Positions 36,838 to 45,053 of a stretch of 64,000 bases of DNA are shown piece after piece. The DNA comes from Bacillus sp. ISL-37. Lineage in GTDB: Bacteria > Bacillota > Bacilli > Bacillales > Cytobacillaceae. Both the position numbers and the translations under genes were made by a program. The stretch is taken from assembly GCF_018613315.1 (NCBI RefSeq), contig NZ_JAGGQL010000003.1, positions 62,001-126,000 on the forward strand, written 5' to 3'. The notes beneath the pieces were generated by a model. That model saw only the letters and a program-made list of their open reading frames with translations, searched no databases and had not been told where the DNA came from. The first letter of the stretch is position 1. Each line of letters begins with the position of its first letter.

Positions 36838-36863
36838 GAAAAATCCACTCTCAATTTTATGGT

Positions 36864-37025
36864 TCACTTCTGTTTCGCCTTTAATCGTTTTATTTTTCTC
36901 TTATGTGTTCTTATAGCTGTTTGCTTATCCTTTAAACTGGTGGTAATCACTCCATAACTTTCGACAACCACCAGATTATTGTTCCCTCCTTGATAATTCC
37001 TATAGGAAATTAACAGAAATATCAT
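36864..37025 (-). CDS. Possible small basic protein (53 aa)
   Basis: This reverse-strand frame lies in an otherwise gene-free 750-bp stretch. The ATG at 37025 has GAGGAAGG just upstream. The product begins MIFLLISYRNYQGGNNN and has a strand-like LVVVESYGVITTSLKDKQ. It ends with a strongly basic helix (IRTHKRKIKRLKAKQK), as in nucleic-acid- or ribosome-binding peptides. A terminator follows. I do not recognise it. A second strong SD-like site (AAGGAGGG, 36984-36991) lies inside it with no ATG at proper distance, which leaves the true start unclear. The flanks (36675-36811 and 37026-37421) show nothing else. Confidence 0.35.
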   Translation of the reverse strand: MIFLLISYRNYQGGNNNLVVVESYGVITTSLKDKQTAIRTHKRKIKRLKAKQK

Positions 37026-37421
37026 CCTTCCTCTATGAATAATATTTGTTTTTCCTTTTTATTGTTCAACCACAATCATTCTAGCTTTTGTTTTTTAAGT
37101 TAAGATTAAGAACCGATTAAGGTTTCTTTAATTATATTTTTTGGTTCACTAGGCCACTTTCTAGACGTATTTAACAGATCGATAATAAAACTTCAATTGC
37201 AACCTTCCCAAGTTGAAACTGCAGTCTCTCCAAATTTTTTAATATAATTATTTTCATATTAATGTTGTTTCTTCAATATCATTTGAGACGAGTCATTGAA
37301 GGAATACAAATCTTTTTATGGAACTTAAATAGGGACCTTGTAAAATAAGTTGATTCCAATTGGAGTCGCGCGAAATAATGATTTCAAACTAATCACAACT
37401 GCCATTCAATGGAGGCTTGTC

Positions 37422-38348
37422 ATGAATAATGAGAGTATAGTAGATGTAAAAGGGTTGAAGAAACGATACGGCAGCTTTACTGCTGTTAATGGAGTTTCTT
37501 TTCAAGTTAAAAAAGGAGAAATTTTCGGTCTGCTTGGTCCGAATGGTGCTGGCAAGACGACCACGATTGAAATGTTAGTGGGCTTGAGAAAGCCAGATGA
37601 AGGAACCGCAACATTAGCGGGCTTCGATGTAATCAAAGAAGTGAACAAAGTCAAAGAGGTAATCGGGGTACAGCTTCAGTCCACCTCTTTGTTCGAATTG
37701 TTAAAAGTAGAAGAAATCCTGCGTTTGTACGGAAGCTTTTATCCGACTCACGTGGATATTGATGGATTAATCGAAGATATGCTGTTGACGGAGAAGCGGA
37801 ATGACAGGATTAAAGGACTATCAGGCGGGCAAAAGCAGCGTCTTGCGATTGCACTTGCGCTGATTCATGACCCGGACATTGTTTTCCTCGATGAGCCAAC
37901 GACCGGGCTTGATCCGCAGGCAAGAAGGACTCTTTGGGACATCGTCCTCCGGTTGAAAGAGGGAGGGAAAACAATTATTCTCTCGACGCATTACATGGAT
38001 GAAGCCCATGTGCTCTGTGACCGCATTGGCATCATGGATCAAGGAGAACTGATCGCACTTGACACCCCAACGAATCTCGTAAAAAAACTGCAGTCCACAA
38101 GTTCTGTAGAATTCCATTTGAGCAATCCACCAGAGCAAGATTGGTTTTTGAAAATGGATGGAGTCGAGGAAGTGTCAATCAAAGATAACTTTGTACAGCT
38201 ATATACGGATGATGTTCAAGTCACCTTGACCTCCTTGATTCATGCTTCTGAAGAACATCAGTTCAAAATTGAGGATTTACAGACTCGATCAGCGACTTTA
38301 GAGGATGTATTCATCCATATGACTGGAAGGAGCATCAGGGAATCATGA
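37422..38348 (+). CDS. ABC-2 type exporter ATP-binding protein
   Basis: The protein is 308 residues from ATG 37422 (GGAGG 6 nt upstream); the longer upstream frame has no RBS. Walker A is GPNGAGKTT (about 42-50), the signature is LSGGQKQR (about 137-144), and Walker B is DIVFLDEPTTGLDPQ (about 157-171), followed by the H-loop STHYMDEA. The C-terminal ~80 residues are the DrrA-type extension of drug/lipid exporters. It powers the permease encoded by the next gene, whose ATG overlaps this stop codon by 4 nt. The substrate is unknown; antibiotic or lipid export is typical. Confidence 0.95.
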   Translation: MNNESIVDVKGLKKRYGSFTAVNGVSFQVKKGEIFGLLGPNGAGKTTTIEMLVGLRKPDEGTATLAGFDVIKEVNKVKEVIGVQLQSTSLFELLKVEEILRLYGSFYPTHVDIDGLIEDMLLTEKRNDRIKGLSGGQKQRLAIALALIHDPDIVFLDEPTTGLDPQARRTLWDIVLRLKEGGKTIILSTHYMDEAHVLCDRIGIMDQGELIALDTPTNLVKKLQSTSSVEFHLSNPPEQDWFLKMDGVEEVSIKDNFVQLYTDDVQVTLTSLIHASEEHQFKIEDLQTRSATLEDVFIHMTGRSIRES

Positions 38349-39436
38349 GAGCCTATTGGCAACTAACACTGGCACAATTACGGATTTTTGCACGAAACAA
38401 GCAGGTCTTGTTCTTCACCTTACTTTTTCCGATTATTCTAATGCTGGCCCTTGGAACTTTTGCTGGAAACGATAGCAGTCTTTCACTAACAGTAGGGCTG
38501 ATCGACTCAGATCAAAGTGATTCTTCAAAGGTTTTAACAGAAAGATTTAACGAAAATGAAGGTCTTGAGACGATAACGTTCAAAAATGTTAAAAGCGGAA
38601 AAGAAGCCCTGAAAAATGGAGACATCCAGTTGTTCATGGAGATCCCGAAAGGATACGAGAACAACTTGGAGGAGCAGAATGAACCGTCAACTCTGCCTGT
38701 CTATTATAATGAGAAAAATCTCACAACGTCAGAGCTCGGCCTGACAGTTGTGAACGGAATCATTGATCAATACAGCAAGGATCTTGCTGACTACGAGCCA
38801 GTCGTATCGATTGAAAAAGTGGGAATAAAAGCCTTGACCATCCGTTATGTCGACTTCCTTGTCCCAGGAATCGTCGCAATGATGATCATGAGCAATAACA
38901 TGAACGGAGTCGCTGGCCAAATCTCCGCCTGGCGTGAAAGAGGAATTTTGCGAAGAATGCAAGGAACGAGACTGAAAGCCTCCACCTTTATCGCCGCACA
39001 AATCACCGCACGCCTGCTGCTCAACGGAACCCAGGCACTGCTCGTCGTCCTCATCGCTCATTTCGTTTTTAGTATTCATGTCGCTGGTTCCTGGCTTGCT
39101 TTGATCTTCTTCATAATCCTTGGCACACTAGCTTTCATGGCACTAGGTTTCATTATCGCCGGAATCGCGAAAAACCCGGAGAGTGCAGGTCCGATTGCCG
39201 GATTCATCACCTTCCCGTTGCTGTTCCTTGGAGGAGTCTTTTTCCCGATTAACAATATGCCAGACATCATCCAGCCAATCGTGAAAATCCTGCCGATCGC
39301 CCATTTGAGTTCCGCCTTGAGAGAGACCATGAACCTCGGTACACCATTCCTCCAATTATGGACAGAAACACTTATCCTTGGTGGTTGGTTAATCGGCGGA
39401 TTTATCGTGGCTAGTTATGTGTTTAAGTGGGAGTAA
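38345..39436 (+). CDS. ABC-2 type permease
   Basis: The protein is 363 residues and overlaps the ATPase gene by ATGA. One N-terminal membrane span (VLFFTLLFPIILMLALGTFA) is followed by a large extracytoplasmic loop (about 45-175). Five spans close to the C-terminus include the ABC-2 signature region FITFPLLFLGGVFFPINNMP, then HLSSALRET. This YhgE/DrrB-like topology is that of homodimeric exporters. It works with the 37422 ATPase. A clear terminator closes the operon. Confidence 0.93.
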   Translation: MRAYWQLTLAQLRIFARNKQVLFFTLLFPIILMLALGTFAGNDSSLSLTVGLIDSDQSDSSKVLTERFNENEGLETITFKNVKSGKEALKNGDIQLFMEIPKGYENNLEEQNEPSTLPVYYNEKNLTTSELGLTVVNGIIDQYSKDLADYEPVVSIEKVGIKALTIRYVDFLVPGIVAMMIMSNNMNGVAGQISAWRERGILRRMQGTRLKASTFIAAQITARLLLNGTQALLVVLIAHFVFSIHVAGSWLALIFFIILGTLAFMALGFIIAGIAKNPESAGPIAGFITFPLLFLGGVFFPINNMPDIIQPIVKILPIAHLSSALRETMNLGTPFLQLWTETLILGGWLIGGFIVASYVFKWE

Positions 39437-39561
39437 GGCAGTGAGCTGTTGAATGCGTCCTCTTCCATAAAACAACCTGGCATCTGTTTGTCTCAATGAA
39501 TTGTGGAATTTAATAGGAGGATTTTCATTTGCTTCCTTGTAAAAATAATATATTTAGTTCT

Positions 39562-39590
39562 GCGGCAGTTATGTTAAACTGCCGCTTTTC
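39562..39590 (+). terminator. Terminator of the ABC exporter operon
   Basis: GCGGCAGTT and AACTGCCGC form a perfect 9-bp stem around ATGTTA, followed by TTTTC. It lies about 125 nt past the permease stop. Confidence 0.8.
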
Positions 39591-39695
39591 TGTGTGATTT
39601 TCAAAAAAGTTTCCTTAGGGAAACAAATGCCTAGTTATCTGCGTGTATCAATTTGTTTAATAAGTTTCTAATGGTCTTAAAAAGGAGTTTTTTCC

Positions 39696-40004
39696 TTGAA
39701 CAAACAACAGACCATGATCGTTGGAAAAGTGATTAAAGAACTGCGAAAAAAAATGTTGCTCAGCCAAGAAGATTTAGCTGATTTCAGCCAAAGAGACCGA
39801 AATACGATTAGCGACTTAGAAAGAGACCAGTACAAACCATCATTCGACACCATTATTAGAGTAGCGACTGTTCTAGAAATGAAGCCATCAAAATTTGTAA
39901 GTAAAATAGAAGAACTAGAAGAAAACGAGGAATATCTTAATGAATTGCTTAGGGAAATTGAAGAGATCAAGATCATTAATAAAAAGAAAAAAAGGCCCCA
40001 ATAA
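39696..40004 (+). CDS. XRE-family helix-turn-helix regulator
   Basis: The protein is 102 residues with TTG start 39696 and AAAGGAG 8 nt upstream. The Cro/CI-type HTH covers about 10-65: IKELRKKMLLSQEDLADFSQ, then RNTISDLERDQYKPSFDTI. An acidic coiled tail (EELEENEEYLNELLREIEEI) ends in a lysine-rich patch. Single-domain regulators like this often control nearby accessory genes. The next small gene begins 1 nt after its stop and is surely co-transcribed. It stands at the entrance to the defence-type island and could regulate part of it. Confidence 0.85.
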   Translation: MNKQQTMIVGKVIKELRKKMLLSQEDLADFSQRDRNTISDLERDQYKPSFDTIIRVATVLEMKPSKFVSKIEELEENEEYLNELLREIEEIKIINKKKKRPQ

Positions 40005-40005
40005 A

Positions 40006-40266
40006 ATGGATAATCCTTTCATGAATTCAGTAGAGTATATTAAACGCAGCGTCTCCCGGCTCATAAATGAGTACAATGATGAAATTGAAATGGAAATCAT
40101 TCAATATCCGGATCACTATAAAGTAGTCGTGACAATATGCCAGGAAAGACCGCCTTATAAGGATATTATTGGTATTGGGACTGATAGAAGAAGTGCGAGG
40201 AGAGCGGCTAGGAATGCATTAAAAGGTTTATATTTGGAAGCATATAGTGAAGGAAAGAATCATTAA
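40006..40266 (+). CDS. Small dsRBD-like protein
   Basis: The protein is 86 residues from ATG 40006, directly after the XRE stop. A beta-beta-beta-alpha pattern is apparent: IEMEIIQYPDHYKVVVTICQ, then the turn DIIGIGTDRRSARRAARNAL and the helix KGLYLEAY. The G-x-G-(S/T)-x-(K/R)-x-A-x-x-x-A-A-x-x-A-L arrangement is the C-terminal half of a double-stranded-RNA-binding motif (as in RNase III tails). I infer nucleic-acid binding. It has no enzymatic domain. Its pairing with an XRE regulator is unusual. A weak RBS fits translational coupling to the upstream gene. Confidence 0.6.
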   Translation: MDNPFMNSVEYIKRSVSRLINEYNDEIEMEIIQYPDHYKVVVTICQERPPYKDIIGIGTDRRSARRAARNALKGLYLEAYSEGKNH

Positions 40267-40435
40267 CCTATTCAATTTAATGAAAACAAAATTCTAATTT
40301 GTTTAATACACACTCAGAACACCGTGAAGCCGTTGCGAAGATTATCCTCTCAGAAATATTAGGCCGTATCCCTTGGTGGATGAGGTTTTTTTGTAGCGAG
40401 ATTTCTGTATTTAATATATTTCGATTCTCGACTGT

Positions 40436-40766
40436 ACACAAGAACCGTCCCTGTGTCTCATCGATTGGTCATGGTATCGTTCAAACTCTCTATCCTAAGT
40501 TTCTTGGCACGCCGAATGACCTCGGCGATTGTATTCCTAGAGAGACCGACACTAGAACTGATTGTTATTTGACTGATCTCATCAAAATCCAGTTCTAGGA
40601 TTTTACTCAATTATCGACAAAAAACCTCCTGTATGATATTGTATGAATTTTATATTATACAAGAGGTTATTTGATTTATCGGCCCGGCACTAACTCCGCA
40701 ATGGTGGCTCACTCTTCCGCACTGACTGGCTCAAAACTCCGCACATCTGGCTCAATTCATTTGCAA
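40436..40766 (-). mobile_element. Decayed IS21-family fragment with REP-like junction
   Basis: The right part (40683-40766) holds three spaced repeats of CCGCA-n-TGGCTCA, about 22 nt apart, like the multiple terminal repeats of IS21-type elements. Reading leftward on the reverse strand, an AGGAGG RBS and the N-terminal HTH of an IstA-like transposase follow. The remaining ~1.9 kb of such an element is absent. The left edge (40438-40460) is a GGGACGGTTCTTGTGT sequence, a common REP/RAYT-type motif in Bacillaceae, where the IS is broken off. The 40267-40435 stretch shows nothing clear. Confidence 0.65.
40458..40611 (-). pseudogene. IstA transposase N-terminal remnant, frameshifted
   Basis: From TTG 40611 the frame reads SKILELDFDEISQITIQF then stop. 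Shifting by one base near 40560 gives SSSVGLSRNTIAEVIRRAKK, then LRIESLNDT, and a stop at 40458. Together this is the helix-turn-helix start of an IS21-type IstA, cut off after about 47 codons. It is not functional. Confidence 0.7.
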
Positions 40767-40840
40767 TAATCAAAATTTACTGAAAGTGGAAATTAATTCA
40801 ACAAGAATCTTAGCACTTCAACCGAAAAAACACTTTGATT

Positions 40841-41797
40841 TTATTCGTAATAAATAGCTATAGGAGTAACGATTAAATCCCCCTTGTTGACAATCTTAAA
40901 TGATGATAAAATTAAATCCAACATCATATTGGGAATTATATCTAAATCATTTTCTTGAAATATAGGTAAATTCTCTCCTGAGTATATTTCTTCTTTCTTG
41001 CCTATAACCCTCATTAAGTATTTTACCTCTCGACTATTATCGGTCCTAAAGGATAAAGCTTCGGATGATTCTCTCAAGTACTTCTTTTTAAGTAAACCAA
41101 TATTCCTATCCGTTTTAATAACGGCTAGGTCTTCAAGTAGGTTTGATGCAAAGGAACTTAGAATGTTAAGTTTTTCAAAAATTTCTATTACAGGAGTTGC
41201 TGATTCGTGTGCATTTACCACATCAGAAGCTGAGCTTAGTTTTTCTCTTTCCTTTGCATTAGGATTTGGCTTGGTAAGAATTTTTCTTGCTTCGCTTAAA
41301 CTTAAATCCAGTTTCTCTATGTCCATTAATAATAATTTACCCATGAATTTATGATCCATTGCTTTTTTAATTAAATTAAAATCATAAAAGCGATAGCTAG
41401 CTTCACCTAGAAAAATATCTCCTTCCATTAAGTCCAGTCCATGGTTAAGCAAGTCTTTAACGAGTAATTTTTCAGTTAAAACTTCTAATGCATAATCATG
41501 AAAAGCTTTATTCAAAACATCTTTTTGGCCTTCAAGAATTGTTCTTGACTGATGAGTCGATTCATTACCGGAATTTCCAACAGAGCCATCAAGAGAAACA
41601 CTTCCTCCAGGAAGAAAGCCAGTATTAACACTTAACCTTCCTCTTAAGCCTGCATTTTTACCTCTGTTAGATTGTTGTCCTTCTGTTTCCGAATTTTGAC
41701 TCGCTTCTTCCGAAGAAAAACTATTTACTAATCCTTCATCTAATTGTGCTAGCATTGAATTCATTATGTCTGTATCCAGATAGATTATTTCCTTCAT
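40841..41797 (-). CDS. DUF6414-family protein
   Basis: The protein is 318 residues with AAAGGAG about 10 nt before the ATG. The start KEIIYLDTDIMNSMLAQLDE is the signature of DUF6414. A low-complexity Ser/Gly/Asn stretch follows (about 30-85, RGRLSVNTGFLPGGSVSLDG), then an all-helical part with KTDRNIGLLKKKYLRES and a C-terminal strand region (IVNKGDLIVTPIAIYYE). The function is unknown; members are scattered and often sit in accessory islands. Here it is reverse-oriented at the island edge, single-gene, with no clear terminator. Confidence 0.75.
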   Translation of the reverse strand: MKEIIYLDTDIMNSMLAQLDEGLVNSFSSEEASQNSETEGQQSNRGKNAGLRGRLSVNTGFLPGGSVSLDGSVGNSGNESTHQSRTILEGQKDVLNKAFHDYALEVLTEKLLVKDLLNHGLDLMEGDIFLGEASYRFYDFNLIKKAMDHKFMGKLLLMDIEKLDLSLSEARKILTKPNPNAKEREKLSSASDVVNAHESATPVIEIFEKLNILSSFASNLLEDLAVIKTDRNIGLLKKKYLRESSEALSFRTDNSREVKYLMRVIGKKEEIYSGENLPIFQENDLDIIPNMMLDLILSSFKIVNKGDLIVTPIAIYYE

Positions 41798-42120
41798 TAG
41801 TTTATTTCTCCTTTAGTAAATTAGGTTGTTTACATTTTCGACAAATTTATTCAATTTCCTTTAAATTAACCATAAGACCTTATCAATGAACTATACCCCC
41901 ATAGCACACCTGATTGAAAAGGAGCGCCAGGAGTGAAGTATATAAACAAGCATATTGAGAATGAATGAACTTGGTGCCATGCTTGGTACCCGATTTTATA
42001 AAATCAGAATCAAAAGGAAACATCAGAATCCAAGAAACCTTGATTTATCCTCCGGAAAAATCAAAGTGTTAGAAAATTATGCAGAAAAATGCATCCCTTT
42101 TTGGAATGTATTTTATGTTT

Positions 42121-42156
42121 GAGTGAACTTTTTAAATGAAAAAATTTATGTCACTC
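42121..42156. promoter_or_regulatory. Possible operator upstream of the MazG/helicase operon
   Basis: GAGTGA and TCACTC are exact inverted arms 24 nt apart, about 50 nt before the MazG start, next to an AT-rich tract (TATATTTATATTATAAAA). The rest of 41798-42203 has only an RBS-less 53-codon frame (41961-42122) that I do not call a gene. Confidence 0.25.
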
Positions 42157-42203
42157 ACTTCTAATTATTGTATATTTATATTATAAAATTAAGGAGGAAA
42201 ACA

Positions 42204-42530
42204 ATGCCTACATACAATAAATTAGTACGTGATCGCATCCCCGAGGTAATTGAAAACACAGGAAAGAAATTCTCAACAAAAATTTTAAATGAAACTGAAT
42301 ACATAGAGCAACTCAAGAAAAAAGCCTACGAAGAACTAGACGAATACGAAAATACTGAAAACAAGAAAGATGCTGTTGAAGAACTTGCAGATTTATTAGA
42401 AATTATCCATGCTCTTTCTGAGTATCATGGTTCTTCTATTGATGAAGTAGAAGAAGTTCGTAAGCAGAAGGCAGAAAAACGCGGTGGTTTTAAGGAGAAG
42501 ATTTTCTTAATTGAGGTTGAAGATGAGTAA
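42204..42530 (+). CDS. MazG-like NTP pyrophosphohydrolase
   Basis: The protein is 108 residues from ATG 42204 with AAGGAGG 6 nt upstream. It has the all-alpha NTP-PPase fold: YNKLVRDRIPEVIENTGKKF (the phosphoribosyl-ATP pyrophosphohydrolase-like start), then the metal-binding helices with KKAYEELDEYENTENKKDA, the E-x-x-E/D motif, and EELADLLEIIHALSEYHG with the second E-x-x-D. It would hydrolyse nucleoside triphosphates to monophosphate and pyrophosphate. Its stop overlaps the helicase start by 8 nt, so the two are made together. This suggests nucleotide depletion or nucleotide sanitation linked to the helicase. Confidence 0.88.
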   Translation: MPTYNKLVRDRIPEVIENTGKKFSTKILNETEYIEQLKKKAYEELDEYENTENKKDAVEELADLLEIIHALSEYHGSSIDEVEEVRKQKAEKRGGFKEKIFLIEVEDE

Positions 42531-44955
42531 GATTGAGTTAATTACAAATGACTTGGGTAGTCATTTGTTGAGTCAATTTGAAAAGGCGTCGACAATATGT
42601 ATTCTGACTTCTTTTGTAATGAAATCTGGTGTTGCTTTTTTAAAGGAAGCCTTGGCGAGTGCTGCAAAAGCTGGTGCGGATATTAAGATTTGTACTGGGG
42701 ATTATCTATATATCACTCAGCCTGAGGGTCTTGCTGAATTATTAGCAATAGACGACAACATTGAAATTCGTCTCTGGAAGAGTAATGGTGTTTCTTTTCA
42801 TCCTAAGGCTTATTTGTTTAAGTCAGAATCTGAAGATTGCTTTTTTATAGGGTCTTCGAATCTATCAAAATCTGCTCTAAATAATGGAATAGAATGGAAC
42901 CTGTCAGTAAGCAATGAGAAGACAGTCTTCAACGATGCTCTAGATGAGTTTCTAAAGGTATTCTATGCTGACCAAACTGTTAAGGTAAATGAAGAAACAT
43001 TGAAGGATTATAAGGAAGCTTATGAGCATTATCATAAAGATACTCCAAATTTAGCAAAGGTTTGGTCAGAAACGGAAGAACTGGATTTGATGTTACCCAA
43101 TCAAAAAGACTTGCCTGTCCAGCCTGAAATTATCCATGATCCACCGAATAGTGAAACCTATGGTGATATTAAGCCAAGGTTTGCTCAGGTAGAAGCTCTA
43201 GAAGAGCTTGATAAGACTAGGGAAGAGGAATACAAAAAGGCACTGGTGGTAATGGCGACAGGATTGGGTAAAACTTATCTCGCTGGGTTCTTTGCTAAGG
43301 GTTTTAAGAAGGTCTTATTTATAGCACATAGAGAAGAGATTCTTTACCAGGCGAGGCAATCTTTCAAAAATATTATGCCTAATAAAAAGTATGGGATATA
43401 TAACGGAAAGTATAAGAATAGCGAAGCGGATGCTATTTTTGCTTCCATTTATACTTTGAGTATGAAGGCGCATATTGAGAGATTCTACCCAGATGAGTTT
43501 GACTTAATTATAGTGGATGAATTTCATCATGCTGCAGCTGAATCTTATCAGAGGGTCTTGAACTATTTTAAACCTGAATTCTTACTTGGAATTACAGCAA
43601 CTCCTGATCGTAATGATAATAAGGATGTCTATGCGATCTGTGATGGAAATGTCGCATACCGACTTGATTTTCTTGATGCAATTAATCGTGAATGGCTTGC
43701 TCCTTTTAAGTATTATGGTGTATACGATGAAACGGATTACAGCCAAATCACCTGGTTGGGAACACGTTATGATGAAGAAGAACTTCTCCACGTACAGTTA
43801 AAAGAAGATATGTCTTCGAAAATACTGGGTGCTTGGGAAGATAAAAAGCAGTCAAGGACAATTGGTTTTTGTTCTTCGATTCGCCAGGCAAACTTTCTAT
43901 CAAGCTATTTTAATAAACAAGGATATAAAACAGTCAGTCTTCATTCTCAACAAAAGGAAGTTGGAAGAGCTGACGCCATAAATAAGCTGGAATCTGGGGA
44001 GTTGGATGTAATCTTCACTGTTGATCTATTCAATGAGGGGGTAGATATTCCACCAGTAGATACCCTTCTGTTTGTAAGGCCGACAGAGTCTTTGACTGTT
44101 TTTACTCAACAAATCGGACGTGGTCTCAGATTAGCTCCTGGAAAAGAGCATTGCGTGATTATCGATTTAATTGGGAACTATCGAAACGCAGATGTTAAGT
44201 TAAGTTTGTTTGATATGGCAAGAAGTGTAGGAACATCAAAGAAAATCGAACCAAGAGTTCCTGCAAGTTGCGAACTGAACTTGGACTTACAGGTAGTTAA
44301 TCTCCTCAAGGAAATGACAAGAAAGCGATCTCCACGTAAGGAAAAGCTGCTGAATGATTATCTTGAGCTTAAGAACGACCTTGGCAGGAGGCCAACGTAT
44401 CTGGAGCTGCATCTTAAAGGGCACTCTGACTCAGAACACTATAAGCAAGAGTTTAACTCCTATATAGGGTTTTTAAGCTGGGCTGATGAGTTAAGTGACC
44501 ATGAAAAGAACGTTTATAAGCGTTATGAGAAGTGGCTGGTTGAGGTTGAGAAAACCAGTATGTCAAAAAGTTATAAAATGGTTCTTCTGTTGGCAATGCT
44601 TAATCGTGGTGCCAAAGAATGGAATAAACCGATTTCATCAAGAGAAGTAGCTCCATTTTTCCATAGGTACTTAACTGAAACAGAATATCGAAAGCGGATT
44701 GATTTCTCGGATAAATCATCGAAAAAACTATGGGAATACAATGAGAGGGCAGTCAGCAACCTTATTGAAACCATGCCAATGACAATGTGGAATCGTGGAG
44801 ACGATGGATTAACCATCTTTTCGGATGGGATGTTTTGGGTCAATTTTGATATTTTGGAAGAGGACCAAGAAATTCTCTATAAATGGACAAGAGAAATAGC
44901 AGAATATCGTTTGCATTCACATTTCGAAAGAAGAGCTATTAACAGTACTCATTAA
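42523..44955 (+). CDS. PLD-nuclease/SF2 helicase fusion (1)
   Basis: The protein is 810 residues from ATG 42523, within the MazG gene end. A phospholipase-D/HKD-type domain (about 1-150) has SFHPKAYLF (His93-x-Lys95) and FIGSSNLSKSAL. The SF2 helicase core follows: ATGLGKT (about 245-251), VDEFHH (Walker B), GITATPDR, FCSSIRQANF, FNEGVDIPPVDTLLF and QQIGRGLRLAPG (motif VI). The C-terminal ~230 residues are helical with no named domain (FHRYLTETEYRKRIDFSD). Only one HKD half-site is present, so activity would need a dimer. A terminator spans the stop codon, closing the MazG-helicase operon. Confidence 0.88.
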   Translation: MSKIELITNDLGSHLLSQFEKASTICILTSFVMKSGVAFLKEALASAAKAGADIKICTGDYLYITQPEGLAELLAIDDNIEIRLWKSNGVSFHPKAYLFKSESEDCFFIGSSNLSKSALNNGIEWNLSVSNEKTVFNDALDEFLKVFYADQTVKVNEETLKDYKEAYEHYHKDTPNLAKVWSETEELDLMLPNQKDLPVQPEIIHDPPNSETYGDIKPRFAQVEALEELDKTREEEYKKALVVMATGLGKTYLAGFFAKGFKKVLFIAHREEILYQARQSFKNIMPNKKYGIYNGKYKNSEADAIFASIYTLSMKAHIERFYPDEFDLIIVDEFHHAAAESYQRVLNYFKPEFLLGITATPDRNDNKDVYAICDGNVAYRLDFLDAINREWLAPFKYYGVYDETDYSQITWLGTRYDEEELLHVQLKEDMSSKILGAWEDKKQSRTIGFCSSIRQANFLSSYFNKQGYKTVSLHSQQKEVGRADAINKLESGELDVIFTVDLFNEGVDIPPVDTLLFVRPTESLTVFTQQIGRGLRLAPGKEHCVIIDLIGNYRNADVKLSLFDMARSVGTSKKIEPRVPASCELNLDLQVVNLLKEMTRKRSPRKEKLLNDYLELKNDLGRRPTYLELHLKGHSDSEHYKQEFNSYIGFLSWADELSDHEKNVYKRYEKWLVEVEKTSMSKSYKMVLLLAMLNRGAKEWNKPISSREVAPFFHRYLTETEYRKRIDFSDKSSKKLWEYNERAVSNLIETMPMTMWNRGDDGLTIFSDGMFWVNFDILEEDQEILYKWTREIAEYRLHSHFERRAINSTH

Positions 44956-44971
44956 TTTGGGTACTGTTTTT
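44941..44971 (+). terminator. Terminator spanning the helicase-1 stop codon
   Basis: AACAGTAC (44941-44948) and GTACTGTT (44961-44968) pair perfectly and run into a T-tract. The stop codon TAA (44953-44955) lies in the loop. Confidence 0.7.
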
Positions 44972-44980
44972 AAGTATAAT
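44952..44980 (+). promoter_or_regulatory. Candidate sigma-A promoter of helicase 2
   Basis: A perfect TATAAT (44975-44980) has TTAATT 17 nt upstream. The -35 is poor and overlaps the terminator of the previous operon. It is about 70 nt before the start at 45054. Confidence 0.4.
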
Positions 44981-45053
44981 GTAAACTTCTTCTAGTATTC
45001 ATCCAAATATAGTACAATTTTACATATAGTTCAGAAAGCTTAGGGTGATACAT

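Noticed and set aside
40299-40598. Forward 99-codon frame over the IS21 remnant
   Set aside because: It is antisense to the IstA HTH remnant and includes the REP-like junction; no RBS.
41961-42122. Forward 53-codon frame between DUF6414 and MazG genes
   Set aside because: No RBS, no homology pattern and atypical composition; may be a worn gene fragment but cannot be supported.
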